A stretch of DNA of 64,000 nucleotides from Hymenobacter negativus (lineage in GTDB: Bacteria; Bacteroidota; Bacteroidia; Cytophagales; Hymenobacteraceae): assembly GCF_016056375.1 (NCBI RefSeq), contig NZ_JAEDAE010000008.1, positions 207,661 through 271,660 on the forward strand, in the 5' to 3' direction. Positions 41,835-49,573 of the stretch are shown piece after piece. Both the position numbers and the translations under genes were made by a program. Within the stretch, counting starts at the first letter, position 1. Each line of letters starts with the position of its first letter. Under the pieces are notes generated by a model, which was given only the letters and a program-made list of their open reading frames with translations, did not search any database and had not been told where the DNA came from.

Positions 41835-44224
41835 GCGGCGGCTTCCAGCGCGGCCAGCTCGGCCGGCATGGCGGCCAGCACCCGGCCCACCACGGCGGCC
41901 AACTGCTCGACGGCTTCCGCCAGTACCTCCGGCGCGGGCAGCGTGGCCGGCGTGGCCTTGGGGTGGGCCCGGCCGAGGGTTTCCAGCGGCGCGGCTGCGG
42001 CCACCACGCCCAGAGCCAGCAAATTGGGCTTGATGTGGTGCGCGATTTCGGCTACCTGAGCCCAGTGCCGGGCGGCAGCGGCGGCGCGCAACTGCGCCAG
42101 GCTCAGCGGCATGTTGGTCTGGAAGGAGCGCAGTATCTGCCCCACAAAAGCGGCGTGGCCCTGCGACTGCTGGCGCAGGCGTGCCAGGTCGTAGAGTGGC
42201 TCCGCGGGGGCAGCGAGCAAGGCCTCCATCTTGTGGTACAGCACTTCTTCATCGAAGGGCTTGGCCAGGTAATCGTTCATGCCAGCGGCCAGGTACTGCT
42301 CTACATCAGAACGAAAAGCATTGGCGGTAAGCGCAATAACCGGCGTATTGGCCCGCCGTGCATCGGGCAGCTGGCGCAGGTTTCGGGTCACGTCCACGCC
42401 GCTCATACCGGGCATCTGGATGTCCATCAGCACGATGTCGTAATAGTTGGCTTCCAGGCAGGCCAGGCCGGCGGGGCCGTCCACGGCTTCCTCCAGCACC
42501 ACGCCCCAAGGGGCCAGCGTCATCTGGGCCACGGCCCGGTTTATTTCGTTGTCTTCCACCATCAGCACGCGCACCCCGGCCAGCCGGCCGGTGTCGTAGG
42601 CAGCGGTGAAGCCCCGCGCCTGCGCCGGCACCGGAGCTTTGGGCAGCGTCACGGTGAACACAAACGTGGTGCCTCGGCCCACGGCGCTGGTCATGGTGAG
42701 CGTGCCGCCCAGCTGCGCCACCAGGGCCCGGGCAATGCTCAGTCCCAGCCCGGTGCCGCCAAATTGGCGGCTGGTATCGGCATAAGCCTGGGTGAAGCTC
42801 TCGAAGATGCGCTCCTGCTGGGACGGGGCAATGCCAATACCGGTATCGGCCACGCTGAACCGGACCGTTAGGGTGTCGGCCGTTTCGGCCACCAGCTCGC
42901 TCGACGCGTTGATGATGCCCCGCTCCGTGAATTTGAGCGCGTTGCTGACCAGGTTGATAATAATCTGGTTGAGGCGGTGCGCGTCGCCAATTACCCAGGG
43001 CTGGGGGCAGCTTGTGCGCAGCGAAGTACCCTCGAAAACCAGGCCTTTCTCGGTGGCCTGCAAGGCCAGCGGCTGCAATGCAGCGCTCACCGAATCGCAG
43101 AGGTTGAACGCCACCTGCTCCATTTCCAGCTTGCCGGAGCTGATTTTGGCCATGTCGAGCACGTCGTTCACCACGCTCAGTAGGTGCTGCCCGGAGCGCT
43201 GCATGATGTCGATGAGCTGCTGCTGACGCGGGTCGAGCGGGGTTTTGGTCAGGTGGGCCGCCATGCCCAGCACGCCGTTGAGCGGCGTGCGGATTTCGTG
43301 GCTCATGTTGGCCAGGAAATTCTGACGGGCCGTGGCGGCGGCCTCGGCCGCCAGCTGGGCGGCCTTCAGCTCGGTGATGTCGGTGCTCACGCCCAGTACG
43401 TGCACCGTGCCGTCGGGACGGTGCAGCGGGCGCTTGGTGGAGTGGTACCAGCGCACGCTGCCATCGGCCAGCGTGAAGCAGTCTTCCACCACTATTTCGC
43501 GATTGCCATCCATCACCTGGGCATCGATTTCGGCGAAGCGGGCCAGTTCCTCGTCGCGGGTGCGGTGGCGGCTGTCGGCATCGCCGCTCAGCTGGGCGGC
43601 CGCGTGAAGCTCCTGAATGGCGCGATTCTGAAAGAGAAACTTGCCGGCCCGGTCGCGCACGAAAATCATGCTGGGCGTGGTGTCCAGCACCTGCCGAGTA
43701 AATGCCTGCTCGTCGGCCAGGGCCTGCCGGGCTTGCTCGCGGTCGGTCACATCCAGGCCGTAGCCGATGAACCACGCCAGCGCGCCATCGGGCCCGAACA
43801 CTGGTTGCAGGCGGCGCAGAAAATGGCGCGGGCCACTAGGTTTGGCCACTACTTCGGTCCATTCCACCACCTGGCCGGCACAGGCGCGGTCGAACAGGGC
43901 GCGGTGCCGGGGGGTAAATTCGGGCGGACAGCCGGGCTGCGGGGCCAACTCGGCCAGGGTTTTGCCCTGGGCTGCCTGGCGGGCGGCGGGGTCGGCCATG
44001 GCCGCCGGGTTGAGGTACTGAAAGCGTAACTCGGCATCCACCACCCCTATTTCGGCCGGCAGACTATTGAGAATGGTTTCATAAAAAGCCAGCTGCTGCG
44101 CGGCTGACGAAGCTTGTTCGCGGGCCAGAGCCAGTTCCTTTTCAAGAGCCGCGATGCGGGCCGTTGCCTCGGCGAGCGTAGCGGATGCTTCGAGGGATGT
44201 AATAGCGGGTAATGAATCGGGCAT
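41831..44224 (-). CDS. Hybrid sensor kinase: two PAS domains, HisKA, HATPase, REC, Hpt
   Basis: A 797-residue soluble hybrid kinase. After an N-terminal coiled coil (ARIAALEKELALAREQ) come a first PAS (YETILNSLPAEIGVVDAEL), a second PAS (RQVLDTTPSMIFVRDR), the HisKA box (FLANMSHEIRTPLNGVLGMA), and the ATPase domain (GIGIAPSQQERIFESF; GGTGLGLSIARALV). A REC domain (DIVLMDIQMPGMSG; ALTANAFRSD; YLAKPFDEE) and a C-terminal Hpt domain (AEIAHHIKPNLLAL) follow. This is a full internal phosphorelay whose Hpt could pass phosphate to the LytTR regulator encoded tail-to-tail. Confidence 0.95.
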   Translation of the reverse strand: MPDSLPAITSLEASATLAEATARIAALEKELALAREQASSAAQQLAFYETILNSLPAEIGVVDAELRFQYLNPAAMADPAARQAAQGKTLAELAPQPGCPPEFTPRHRALFDRACAGQVVEWTEVVAKPSGPRHFLRRLQPVFGPDGALAWFIGYGLDVTDREQARQALADEQAFTRQVLDTTPSMIFVRDRAGKFLFQNRAIQELHAAAQLSGDADSRHRTRDEELARFAEIDAQVMDGNREIVVEDCFTLADGSVRWYHSTKRPLHRPDGTVHVLGVSTDITELKAAQLAAEAAATARQNFLANMSHEIRTPLNGVLGMAAHLTKTPLDPRQQQLIDIMQRSGQHLLSVVNDVLDMAKISSGKLEMEQVAFNLCDSVSAALQPLALQATEKGLVFEGTSLRTSCPQPWVIGDAHRLNQIIINLVSNALKFTERGIINASSELVAETADTLTVRFSVADTGIGIAPSQQERIFESFTQAYADTSRQFGGTGLGLSIARALVAQLGGTLTMTSAVGRGTTFVFTVTLPKAPVPAQARGFTAAYDTGRLAGVRVLMVEDNEINRAVAQMTLAPWGVVLEEAVDGPAGLACLEANYYDIVLMDIQMPGMSGVDVTRNLRQLPDARRANTPVIALTANAFRSDVEQYLAAGMNDYLAKPFDEEVLYHKMEALLAAPAEPLYDLARLRQQSQGHAAFVGQILRSFQTNMPLSLAQLRAAAAARHWAQVAEIAHHIKPNLLALGVVAAAAPLETLGRAHPKATPATLPAPEVLAEAVEQLAAVVGRVLAAMPAELAALEAAA

Positions 44225-44525
44225 AGAACAAGGGCATAGGCAGCTAAATAAAGGTCCGGCAGAAGGTGTACTTAGAGGATAGTTCGTGCTCGAATGGCCG
44301 ATTTAGCCGGACCAATGGCATTTTTTTCTGGTTAAAACTGCCGGGGCCTTTTTTCAACGTAGCGCGTCTGGGTTTCGTGTGCCTGGCATTTGGTGCCCGA
44401 ATGCCTCTATTGAACCGGCAGAGGCAGGGGACCGGCAAGTCTGTTTCTGAGGCGCGTCATGTTTTTGTCCCCAACCGCAAACCCGCCGTGCTTTTTCGAG
44501 GTTAATCAGCCTCGGGCGCGGCTCG
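44225..44525. other. Intergenic region between divergent hybrid kinase and M16 peptidase genes
   Basis: About 300 bases. A GACCTTTA-like sequence lies upstream of the kinase start on the minus strand, and a short hairpin CGAGG/CCTCG sits at 44497-44514. A 64-residue minus-strand frame at 44244-44438 is not convincing. Nothing else recognised. Confidence 0.45.
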
Positions 44526-44533
44526 TACCTTTA
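44526..44533 (+). promoter_or_regulatory. -7 box for the M16 peptidase gene
   Basis: TACCTTTA, one base off consensus, 21 bases before ATG 44555 and inside a longer frame from 44459. Confidence 0.55.
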
Positions 44534-44554
44534 GCCCTTTCCATTGCTTTTACT

Positions 44555-45808
44555 ATGATTCATTTTACCGAATTCACCCTCGACAACGGCCTGCGCTGCA
44601 TTGTGCACGAAGATTTCAGCACGCCGATGGCCGTGCTCAACGTGATGTACGACGTGGGCTCGCGCGATGAGGACGCCGAGCACACCGGCTTTGCGCACTT
44701 GTTTGAGCACCTCATGTTTTCGGGCTCCGTCAACATTCCCAGCTACGATGAGCCGCTGCAGCGCGTGGGCGGCGAAAACAACGCCTTCACCTCGGCCGAC
44801 GTCACCAACTACTACCTCTCGCTGCCGGCGGCCAACCTCGAAACCGGCTTCTGGCTCGAAAGCGACCGGATGCTGAACCTGGCCTTCTCCGAAAACGGCC
44901 TCGAAGTGCAGCGCAAAGTGGTGGTGGAAGAGTTCAAGCAGAGCTACCTCAACCAGCCCTACGGCGACGTGTGGCTCCAGCTTAAGCCCCTCGCCTACCG
45001 CACCCACCCCTACCAGTGGAACACCATCGGCAAGGAAATCTCGCACATCGAAAACGCCGTGATGGACGACGTGCGCGGCTTTTTCAAAAAGCACTACGCC
45101 CCGCAAAATGCCGTGCTGGTGGTGGCCGGGGCCGTGAGCGCCGCCGACGTGCGCCAACTGGCCGAGAAGTGGTTTGGGCCCATTCCTGGCGGGCCGGCCT
45201 ACCAGCGCCAGCTGCCCCAGGAGCCCGTGCAGGCCGAGGCGCGGCACCTCACCGCCCACGCGCAGGTGCCGCTCAGCGCCTTGTACAAGGCCTACCACAT
45301 GCCCGCCCGGGGCGATGCCCGCTACCACGCCGTGGACCTGCTCAGCGACATGCTGGGCCACGGCAAATCGGCGCGGCTGCACCAGCGGCTGGTGAAGGAG
45401 CAGGCGCTGTTCAACAACATTTCGTCGTCGCTCACCGGCTCGCTCGACCCCGGCCTGCTCGTTATCAGCGGCAAGCTGAACGAGGGCGTGGACATTAAAG
45501 CCGCCGATGCCGCCGTGGAAGCCGTGGTGGCCGAGTTCCTGACCCAGGACGTGGATGCCCACGAGCTCGAAAAAGTAAAAAACCAGGCCGAAAGCAGCCT
45601 GGTGTTCGGCGAAATCGACCTCCTGAACCGCGCCATGAACCTGGCCTACAGCAAGCTGCAGGGCGACGCCAACCTGGTGAACGACGAAAGCCGCCGCATC
45701 CAAGCCGTGACTGTGGCCGATGTGCGCGCCATGGCCCAGCTGGTGCTCCGCCCCGAAAACTGCAACACGCTCTACTACGAAGCCGCCGCCGTGGCCGAAC
45801 CAGCGTAG
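44555..45808 (+). CDS. M16-family zinc peptidase (pitrilysin type)
   Basis: A 417-residue M16 protein. The inverted zinc motif HLFEH (His48, Glu51, His52) is present, and the third ligand lies in the NGLEVQRKVVVEEF helix. This looks like an active subunit: many organisms pair an active with an inactive M16 protein, but no second copy is next to this one. No signal peptide is visible, so it is either cytoplasmic or exported without a classical leader. Start ATG 44555 is chosen because the longer frame contains the promoter box. Confidence 0.93.
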   Translation: MIHFTEFTLDNGLRCIVHEDFSTPMAVLNVMYDVGSRDEDAEHTGFAHLFEHLMFSGSVNIPSYDEPLQRVGGENNAFTSADVTNYYLSLPAANLETGFWLESDRMLNLAFSENGLEVQRKVVVEEFKQSYLNQPYGDVWLQLKPLAYRTHPYQWNTIGKEISHIENAVMDDVRGFFKKHYAPQNAVLVVAGAVSAADVRQLAEKWFGPIPGGPAYQRQLPQEPVQAEARHLTAHAQVPLSALYKAYHMPARGDARYHAVDLLSDMLGHGKSARLHQRLVKEQALFNNISSSLTGSLDPGLLVISGKLNEGVDIKAADAAVEAVVAEFLTQDVDAHELEKVKNQAESSLVFGEIDLLNRAMNLAYSKLQGDANLVNDESRRIQAVTVADVRAMAQLVLRPENCNTLYYEAAAVAEPA

Positions 45809-45825
45809 TCGGTAGAGGTTTCAAC

Positions 45826-45869
45826 CAAAAAGAAAGGTCACGCTATTTGTAGCGTGACCTTTCTTTTTG
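45826..45869. terminator. Bidirectional terminator
   Basis: A 20-base perfect stem (CAAAAAGAAAGGTCACGCTA and its complement) around TTTG; it serves both the M16 gene and the convergent secreted-protein gene. Confidence 0.93.
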
Positions 45870-45893
45870 CGTGTTTGCTGCACCAGCGGGGGC

Positions 45894-46271
45894 TTAGCGC
45901 TTAGCTTTCACCTTGGTTTTGCCGGGCGCCACCGGCACGTTGCTGTCGCGGCTGAGGGTGCTGTTGGCGGGTTTCACGTAGCGCGGGCGCGGGGTGCGGT
46001 TGTCGTTGTAGCCGCCGTTGTTCTGGTAGCCCACCTGCTTGCGCATGGGCATGCTGGGAGCCAGGTACGACATCGTGCCGTTCTTGATGTCCTCGGGCAC
46101 GCCGGCCCCGTAGGGCTTGCCGGTGTGGGGGTTGATGTTGGGAGCTTTGCGGGCGCCCCGCGCCGAGTAAGGCGCAATTTTCTTGCGGGCGGCGCGGGTT
46201 TTGGTTTGCGCGTTGGCTCCGGTTACGGCAAAGGTGACCAGCAGCAGCGTGGCAAAAAAGTAACGGAACAT
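45894..46271 (-). CDS. Small secreted protein with an APSMPM motif (cluster member 1)
   Basis: A 125-residue protein. A signal peptide (FFATLLLVTFAVTGANAQ) is followed by a basic stretch (TKTRAARKKIAPYSARGARK), an ...INPHTGKPYGAGVP... region, and the motif SYLAPSMPMRKQ. Three more small signal-peptide genes follow to the right on the same strand with a related APGxPV motif, each in its own terminator-bounded unit. The mature chain is basic, with no cysteine or catalytic residue apparent. Family unknown; likely exported, possibly surface or periplasmic. Confidence 0.75.
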   Translation of the reverse strand: MFRYFFATLLLVTFAVTGANAQTKTRAARKKIAPYSARGARKAPNINPHTGKPYGAGVPEDIKNGTMSYLAPSMPMRKQVGYQNNGGYNDNRTPRPRYVKPANSTLSRDSNVPVAPGKTKVKAKR

Positions 46272-46406
46272 CGATGGAATTCTGAAAAGTGAAGTGATAC
46301 AAAAATAGCTGCGCCGACAGGCCGATAAGCAGGCCGGCTCCCCTCATACGCACCACGGCCCGCTACGGGTGAGGTCGAACGACGGAAGCCGACTGGCAAT
46401 ACGAAA

Positions 46407-46441
46407 AGTGGCCCGGCCGGGATTTACCCAACCGGGCCACT
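46407..46441 (-). terminator. Minus-strand terminator
   Basis: AGTGGCCCGG and CCGGGCCACT pair around a 15-base loop; TTTT follows on the minus strand. It ends the unit of cluster member 2. Confidence 0.8.
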
Positions 46442-46452
46442 GCTAGGCCGAA

Positions 46453-46872
46453 TTAGTTGCCGAGCGTGGTTTGCGTGGCGGCCGTTTTGCGGGGCGGGCG
46501 CACGCTGTAGGGCACCATGCCGTTGCTGGTGCGCATGTGTACCGGCATGCCAGGAGCGGCATACACGTTGGCGTTGTCAATCTCGCCGCGCGAGGTGCTG
46601 GCGGCGGGGTAAGCGCTGCCCCAGCCGCCGTCGGTGGTGGTTGCGGTGCTGGCCACGGCGGTCTGCATGGTTTCGAGGGGAGGCCAGCCGTCGTTCATCA
46701 CGGGCGTGGTGGGGGTGGTTTTGAGGGCAACGCGGCGGGCTTTTTTGGCGGCGCGGGCGGAGGCTTTTACCGATTTATCCGTCTTCTTTTTGGCGGCGAC
46801 GGGCGTAGTCTGGGCGCTGGCTTCAGCCAACAGGAACACCGACAATGCAAGGGTAAGGATGGAGCGGAACAT
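46453..46872 (-). CDS. Small secreted protein with an APGMPV motif (cluster member 2)
   Basis: A 139-residue protein. Signal peptide ILTLALSVFLLAEASAQ, then a Lys/Ala-rich basic stretch (AKKKTDKSVKASARAAKKAR), a GGWGSAYPA segment, and VYAAPGMPVHMRTSNG. Its leader and motif are close to those of member 3 (RSVLTLVLALAIAAEASAQ and VYAAPGMPVNV). Start 46872 is used; an upstream frame reaches into the terminator of member 3. Function unknown; one of four related genes. Confidence 0.78.
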   Translation of the reverse strand: MFRSILTLALSVFLLAEASAQTTPVAAKKKTDKSVKASARAAKKARRVALKTTPTTPVMNDGWPPLETMQTAVASTATTTDGGWGSAYPAASTSRGEIDNANVYAAPGMPVHMRTSNGMVPYSVRPPRKTAATQTTLGN

Positions 46873-46977
46873 GGCTGAAGTGAAAAGAAGCTGAGAAGAA
46901 AAAGTTGATTCGTTTAGCTGCCAGGGTACATTTCGAAAAGCGTGCCAACTTATTCGGCTTTTTCCCCGGCCCATGCA

Positions 46978-47021
46978 AAACGGCCCGATTGGTGCGCAAA
47001 TGCGTACCAATCGGGCCGTTT
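46978..47021 (-). terminator. Minus-strand terminator
   Basis: AAACGGCCCGATTGGT and ACCAATCGGGCCGTTT form a perfect 16-base stem, with TTTT downstream on the minus strand. Ends cluster member 3. Confidence 0.85.
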
Positions 47022-47041
47022 CATCGACGTAAGCCCGGGTT

Positions 47042-47407
47042 CTACCGGGGTGTGAGCGTGGTGCCGCCTTTGGGCCGGGCGGGAGCCGGCCCGTTGTAGC
47101 TGCCTACTTTCTTGGGGTTATCCACGTTCACGGGCATGCCGGGGGCGGCATATACGCTCTGGCCCTTGCCGTCGGCGCTTTCCGTGGAGCCCACCGCGCC
47201 GTTGCCGCCGGGGCCAATTTTGGTGCGGTCACCGGTTTCGGCCGGCGCGGGGCTGGCAGTGGTGTTACGCGTCACCATCTTTTTCGGGGTGGCGGTGCGG
47301 GTGGTCGTGGTTTTGCGGGTGGCGGTTTTGGTGGCGGGGGCCGTTTGGGCCGATGCTTCGGCCGCGATGGCCAGCGCCAGTACCAGGGTGAGAACAGAAC
47401 GGGTCAT
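47042..47407 (-). CDS. Small secreted protein with an APGMPV motif (cluster member 3)
   Basis: A 121-residue protein. Signal peptide VLTLVLALAIAAEASAQ, then a Thr/Lys/Arg-rich basic stretch (TKTATRKTTTTRTATPKK), a Gly/Asn segment, and VYAAPGMPVNVDNPKK near the C-terminus. Clearly paralogous to member 2 in leader and motif. Start 47407 is used. Function unknown. Confidence 0.78.
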   Translation of the reverse strand: MTRSVLTLVLALAIAAEASAQTAPATKTATRKTTTTRTATPKKMVTRNTTASPAPAETGDRTKIGPGGNGAVGSTESADGKGQSVYAAPGMPVNVDNPKKVGSYNGPAPARPKGGTTLTPR

Positions 47408-47563
47408 GAGCGTGAGTTGGGGGTGGTGAGGGAAACGGCAGTGCCGCGCGGCAACGCAGCTACAGGCATACGCGAAACCCCGCCGCGAGGTACACCCCAG
47501 TTTACCATGCCGACCCAATTAAATGGCTGCGTCCGGAAAATGCCGGGAAATACTGGTGCACGA

Positions 47564-47604
47564 AAAAGCCCGGCCGCTCCTTTTCAGGCAGCAACCGGGC
47601 TTTT
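47564..47604 (-). terminator. Minus-strand terminator
   Basis: AAAAGCCCGG and CCGGGCTTTT pair around a 21-base loop, with T run on the minus strand. Ends cluster member 4. Confidence 0.8.
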
Positions 47605-47656
47605 GGCGGTGAGCTTTCCAACAGCTTTTTCATGTTGAAACGCTACCAGAATACGT

Positions 47657-48298
47657 TTACCAGCCCAGCGGCTCGGGCGCTTTTTTCTTGGGAGCAGGGG
47701 CAGTTTTGGCAGGAGCCTTGGCGGGTGCGCCGGCTTTGGGCGCGGCAGCCGTGGGGGCCATTTCGGCACCGTTGGCGGCGTTGCCAGCCCCGCTGGCCGC
47801 CTCGGCGGCTACCGGAGCGGCAGCGGCGGGGGCAGGTGCCGCGGGCGCGGCAGCGGCCTCAGTCGGGCGCGGGGGCCACGGCTTGTCGCGGCGGGGCTTG
47901 CGGTTGAGGCGGCGCTCGCGCGCAGCAATGGCATCGTCTTCCATCACGTGGCGGCCGCCGCGCATCATCACGGGCGCGCCGGGTGCCACCGAGATGCCCT
48001 GGCCAATGCTGGCGCTGCTGGGCGCGCCACCACCACCAAAGCCGCCTTTATCGGCCGCAGCCGGAGCGGCCGCCTCGGGCGCGGGCGTAGCGGCCGGCGC
48101 TTCGGGAGCTACGGCGGCATCACCGCCATTCTGCGTGGCCTTCTGGCCGGCAGCAGTCGAGGAACTACTCTTGGTGGTTTTCTTGGCCGGAGCTTTCTTG
48201 GGAGCATCCCAGCCCCCGGTGTCCCAGCCACCGCTTTGGGCGGCGGCGGAAGTAGCTAATCCTCCGCTGATAAGTAAAAAGAATAGGGCGCGCTTCAT
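47657..48298 (-). CDS. Secreted Ala/Pro-rich protein with an APGAPV motif (cluster member 4)
   Basis: A 213-residue protein, the longest of the four. Signal peptide LFFLLISGGLATSAAAQ, then SGGWDTGGWDAPKKAPAKK (compare GGWGSAYPA in member 2), a long Ala/Pro-rich part, and ISVAPGAPVMMRGGRHV followed by a basic block (RRLNRKPRRDKPWPP). It ends with Lys/Ala/Pro repeats. Start 48298 is used because upstream codons belong to the pheS promoter region on the other strand. Function unknown; likely envelope or surface. Confidence 0.75.
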   Translation of the reverse strand: MKRALFFLLISGGLATSAAAQSGGWDTGGWDAPKKAPAKKTTKSSSSTAAGQKATQNGGDAAVAPEAPAATPAPEAAAPAAADKGGFGGGGAPSSASIGQGISVAPGAPVMMRGGRHVMEDDAIAARERRLNRKPRRDKPWPPRPTEAAAAPAAPAPAAAAPVAAEAASGAGNAANGAEMAPTAAAPKAGAPAKAPAKTAPAPKKKAPEPLGW

Positions 48299-48381
48299 GG
48301 CAGGAGATTTTTGTAGATGATTTATAAACGGCGTAACTGAATGTGTTTGCGAAACGTTCGGCCAAGGCCGGAGCCTTGCCG

Positions 48382-48389
48382 TAACTTTG
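48382..48389 (+). promoter_or_regulatory. -7 box for pheS
   Basis: TAACTTTG, exact match, ends six bases before ATG 48396. The transcript would have almost no 5' leader. Confidence 0.7.
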
Positions 48390-48395
48390 CGGGCT

Positions 48396-49487
48396 ATGAT
48401 GCAGGAATCCATTGCCGCGCTGACGGCCGAAATTACGACGGCCGAACTGAATAATCCCGCCGCCCTCGATGCGTTTCGCATCAGCTACCTCGGCCGTAAG
48501 GGCCGGCTGGCCGACTTGTTCGACCAGCTCAAGACCGTGCCCGCCGAAGACAAACGCGCTGTAGGCCAGCAGCTCAACGCCCTGAAGCAGCAGGCGCAGG
48601 CCCGCTTCGACGAAGCCCAAGCCGCCGCCGAAGCGGCAGCCGATAACGCCCCCGCCAACCCCGATTTTGATTACACCCTGCCTGTGGTGCCCAACGCCCT
48701 GGGCACCCGCCACCCCCTGAGCCTGGTGCGCGAGGAGATGCTGCGCATCTTCGGCCGCATTGGCTTTGCCGTGGCCGAAGGCCCGGAGATTGAGGACGAC
48801 TGGCACAACTTCACCGCCCTCAACTTCCCCGAAAACCACCCGGCGCGCGACATGCAGGACACGTTCTTCGTGGCCCCGGTATCGCACGCGGCCGGCGCGG
48901 CCGACGCCGGGGCCACCGGCGAAGCCGCCACCGGCGCGCCCGACCTGCCGCACCTGCTGCGCACCCACACCAGCACTGTGCAGGTGCGCGTGATGGAAAC
49001 CGAGCCCCTGCCCATCCGCCGCGTGATGCCGGGCCGCGTGTTCCGCAACGAGGCCATTTCGGCGCGCGCCCACATGATGTTCCATCAGGTGGAAGGCATT
49101 TTCATTGACGAAGGCGTGAGCTTCGCCGACCTCAAGCAAACCGTGTACTACTTCGTGCAGGAGCTGTTCGGGGCCGACATCAACATCCGCTTCCGCCCCA
49201 GCTTCTTCCCCTTCACCGAGCCCAGCGCCGAGATTGACATTACCTGCCTGATTTGCAAGGGTAAGGGCTGCAACATTTGCAAGTATTCAGGCTGGGTGGA
49301 GATTGGCGGCTGCGGCATGGTGGACCCCGCTGTGCTTGAAAACGCTGGCATCGACCCCGAGAAATACTCGGGCTACGCCTGGGGCATGGGCATCGAGCGC
49401 ATTGCCATGCTCAAGTACCAGATTAAGGACCTGCGCCTGTTCACGGAAAACGATATGCGCTTCCTGCGGCAGTTTGAGGCGCTCTAA
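48396..49487 (+). CDS. pheS: Phenylalanyl-tRNA synthetase alpha subunit
   Basis: PheS is the catalytic subunit of the alpha2beta2 synthetase that charges tRNA-Phe. The 363-residue product has the N-terminal coiled coil, HPLSLVREEMLRIFGRIGF, HPARDMQDTFF, LRTHTSTVQVRVM, MFHQVEGIFIDEGV and FRPSFFPFTEPSAEID. An Ala/Gly-rich insertion of about 20 residues separates DTFF from LRTHTS (residues about 160-187), where other PheS proteins have only a few residues. ATG 48399 is an alternative start. pheT is not in the window. Confidence 0.97.
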   Translation: MMQESIAALTAEITTAELNNPAALDAFRISYLGRKGRLADLFDQLKTVPAEDKRAVGQQLNALKQQAQARFDEAQAAAEAAADNAPANPDFDYTLPVVPNALGTRHPLSLVREEMLRIFGRIGFAVAEGPEIEDDWHNFTALNFPENHPARDMQDTFFVAPVSHAAGAADAGATGEAATGAPDLPHLLRTHTSTVQVRVMETEPLPIRRVMPGRVFRNEAISARAHMMFHQVEGIFIDEGVSFADLKQTVYYFVQELFGADINIRFRPSFFPFTEPSAEIDITCLICKGKGCNICKYSGWVEIGGCGMVDPAVLENAGIDPEKYSGYAWGMGIERIAMLKYQIKDLRLFTENDMRFLRQFEAL

Positions 49488-49573
49488 CTCAACGACAACC
49501 GAACTAATTAGCCCAGTTGGGCATTCTAGGCAACCCATCCCGCCCCGGATGGGCACTGGCAATATTGTGATTC

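Noticed and set aside
42306..43775. A 489-residue frame inside the hybrid kinase gene on the same strand
   Set aside because: Out-of-frame shadow rich in Arg, Gly and Pro with no domain; the kinase frame is complete.
44244..44438. A 64-residue minus-strand frame between the kinase and the M16 gene
   Set aside because: No homology, no promoter box of its own and unusual Arg/Pro composition; probably chance.
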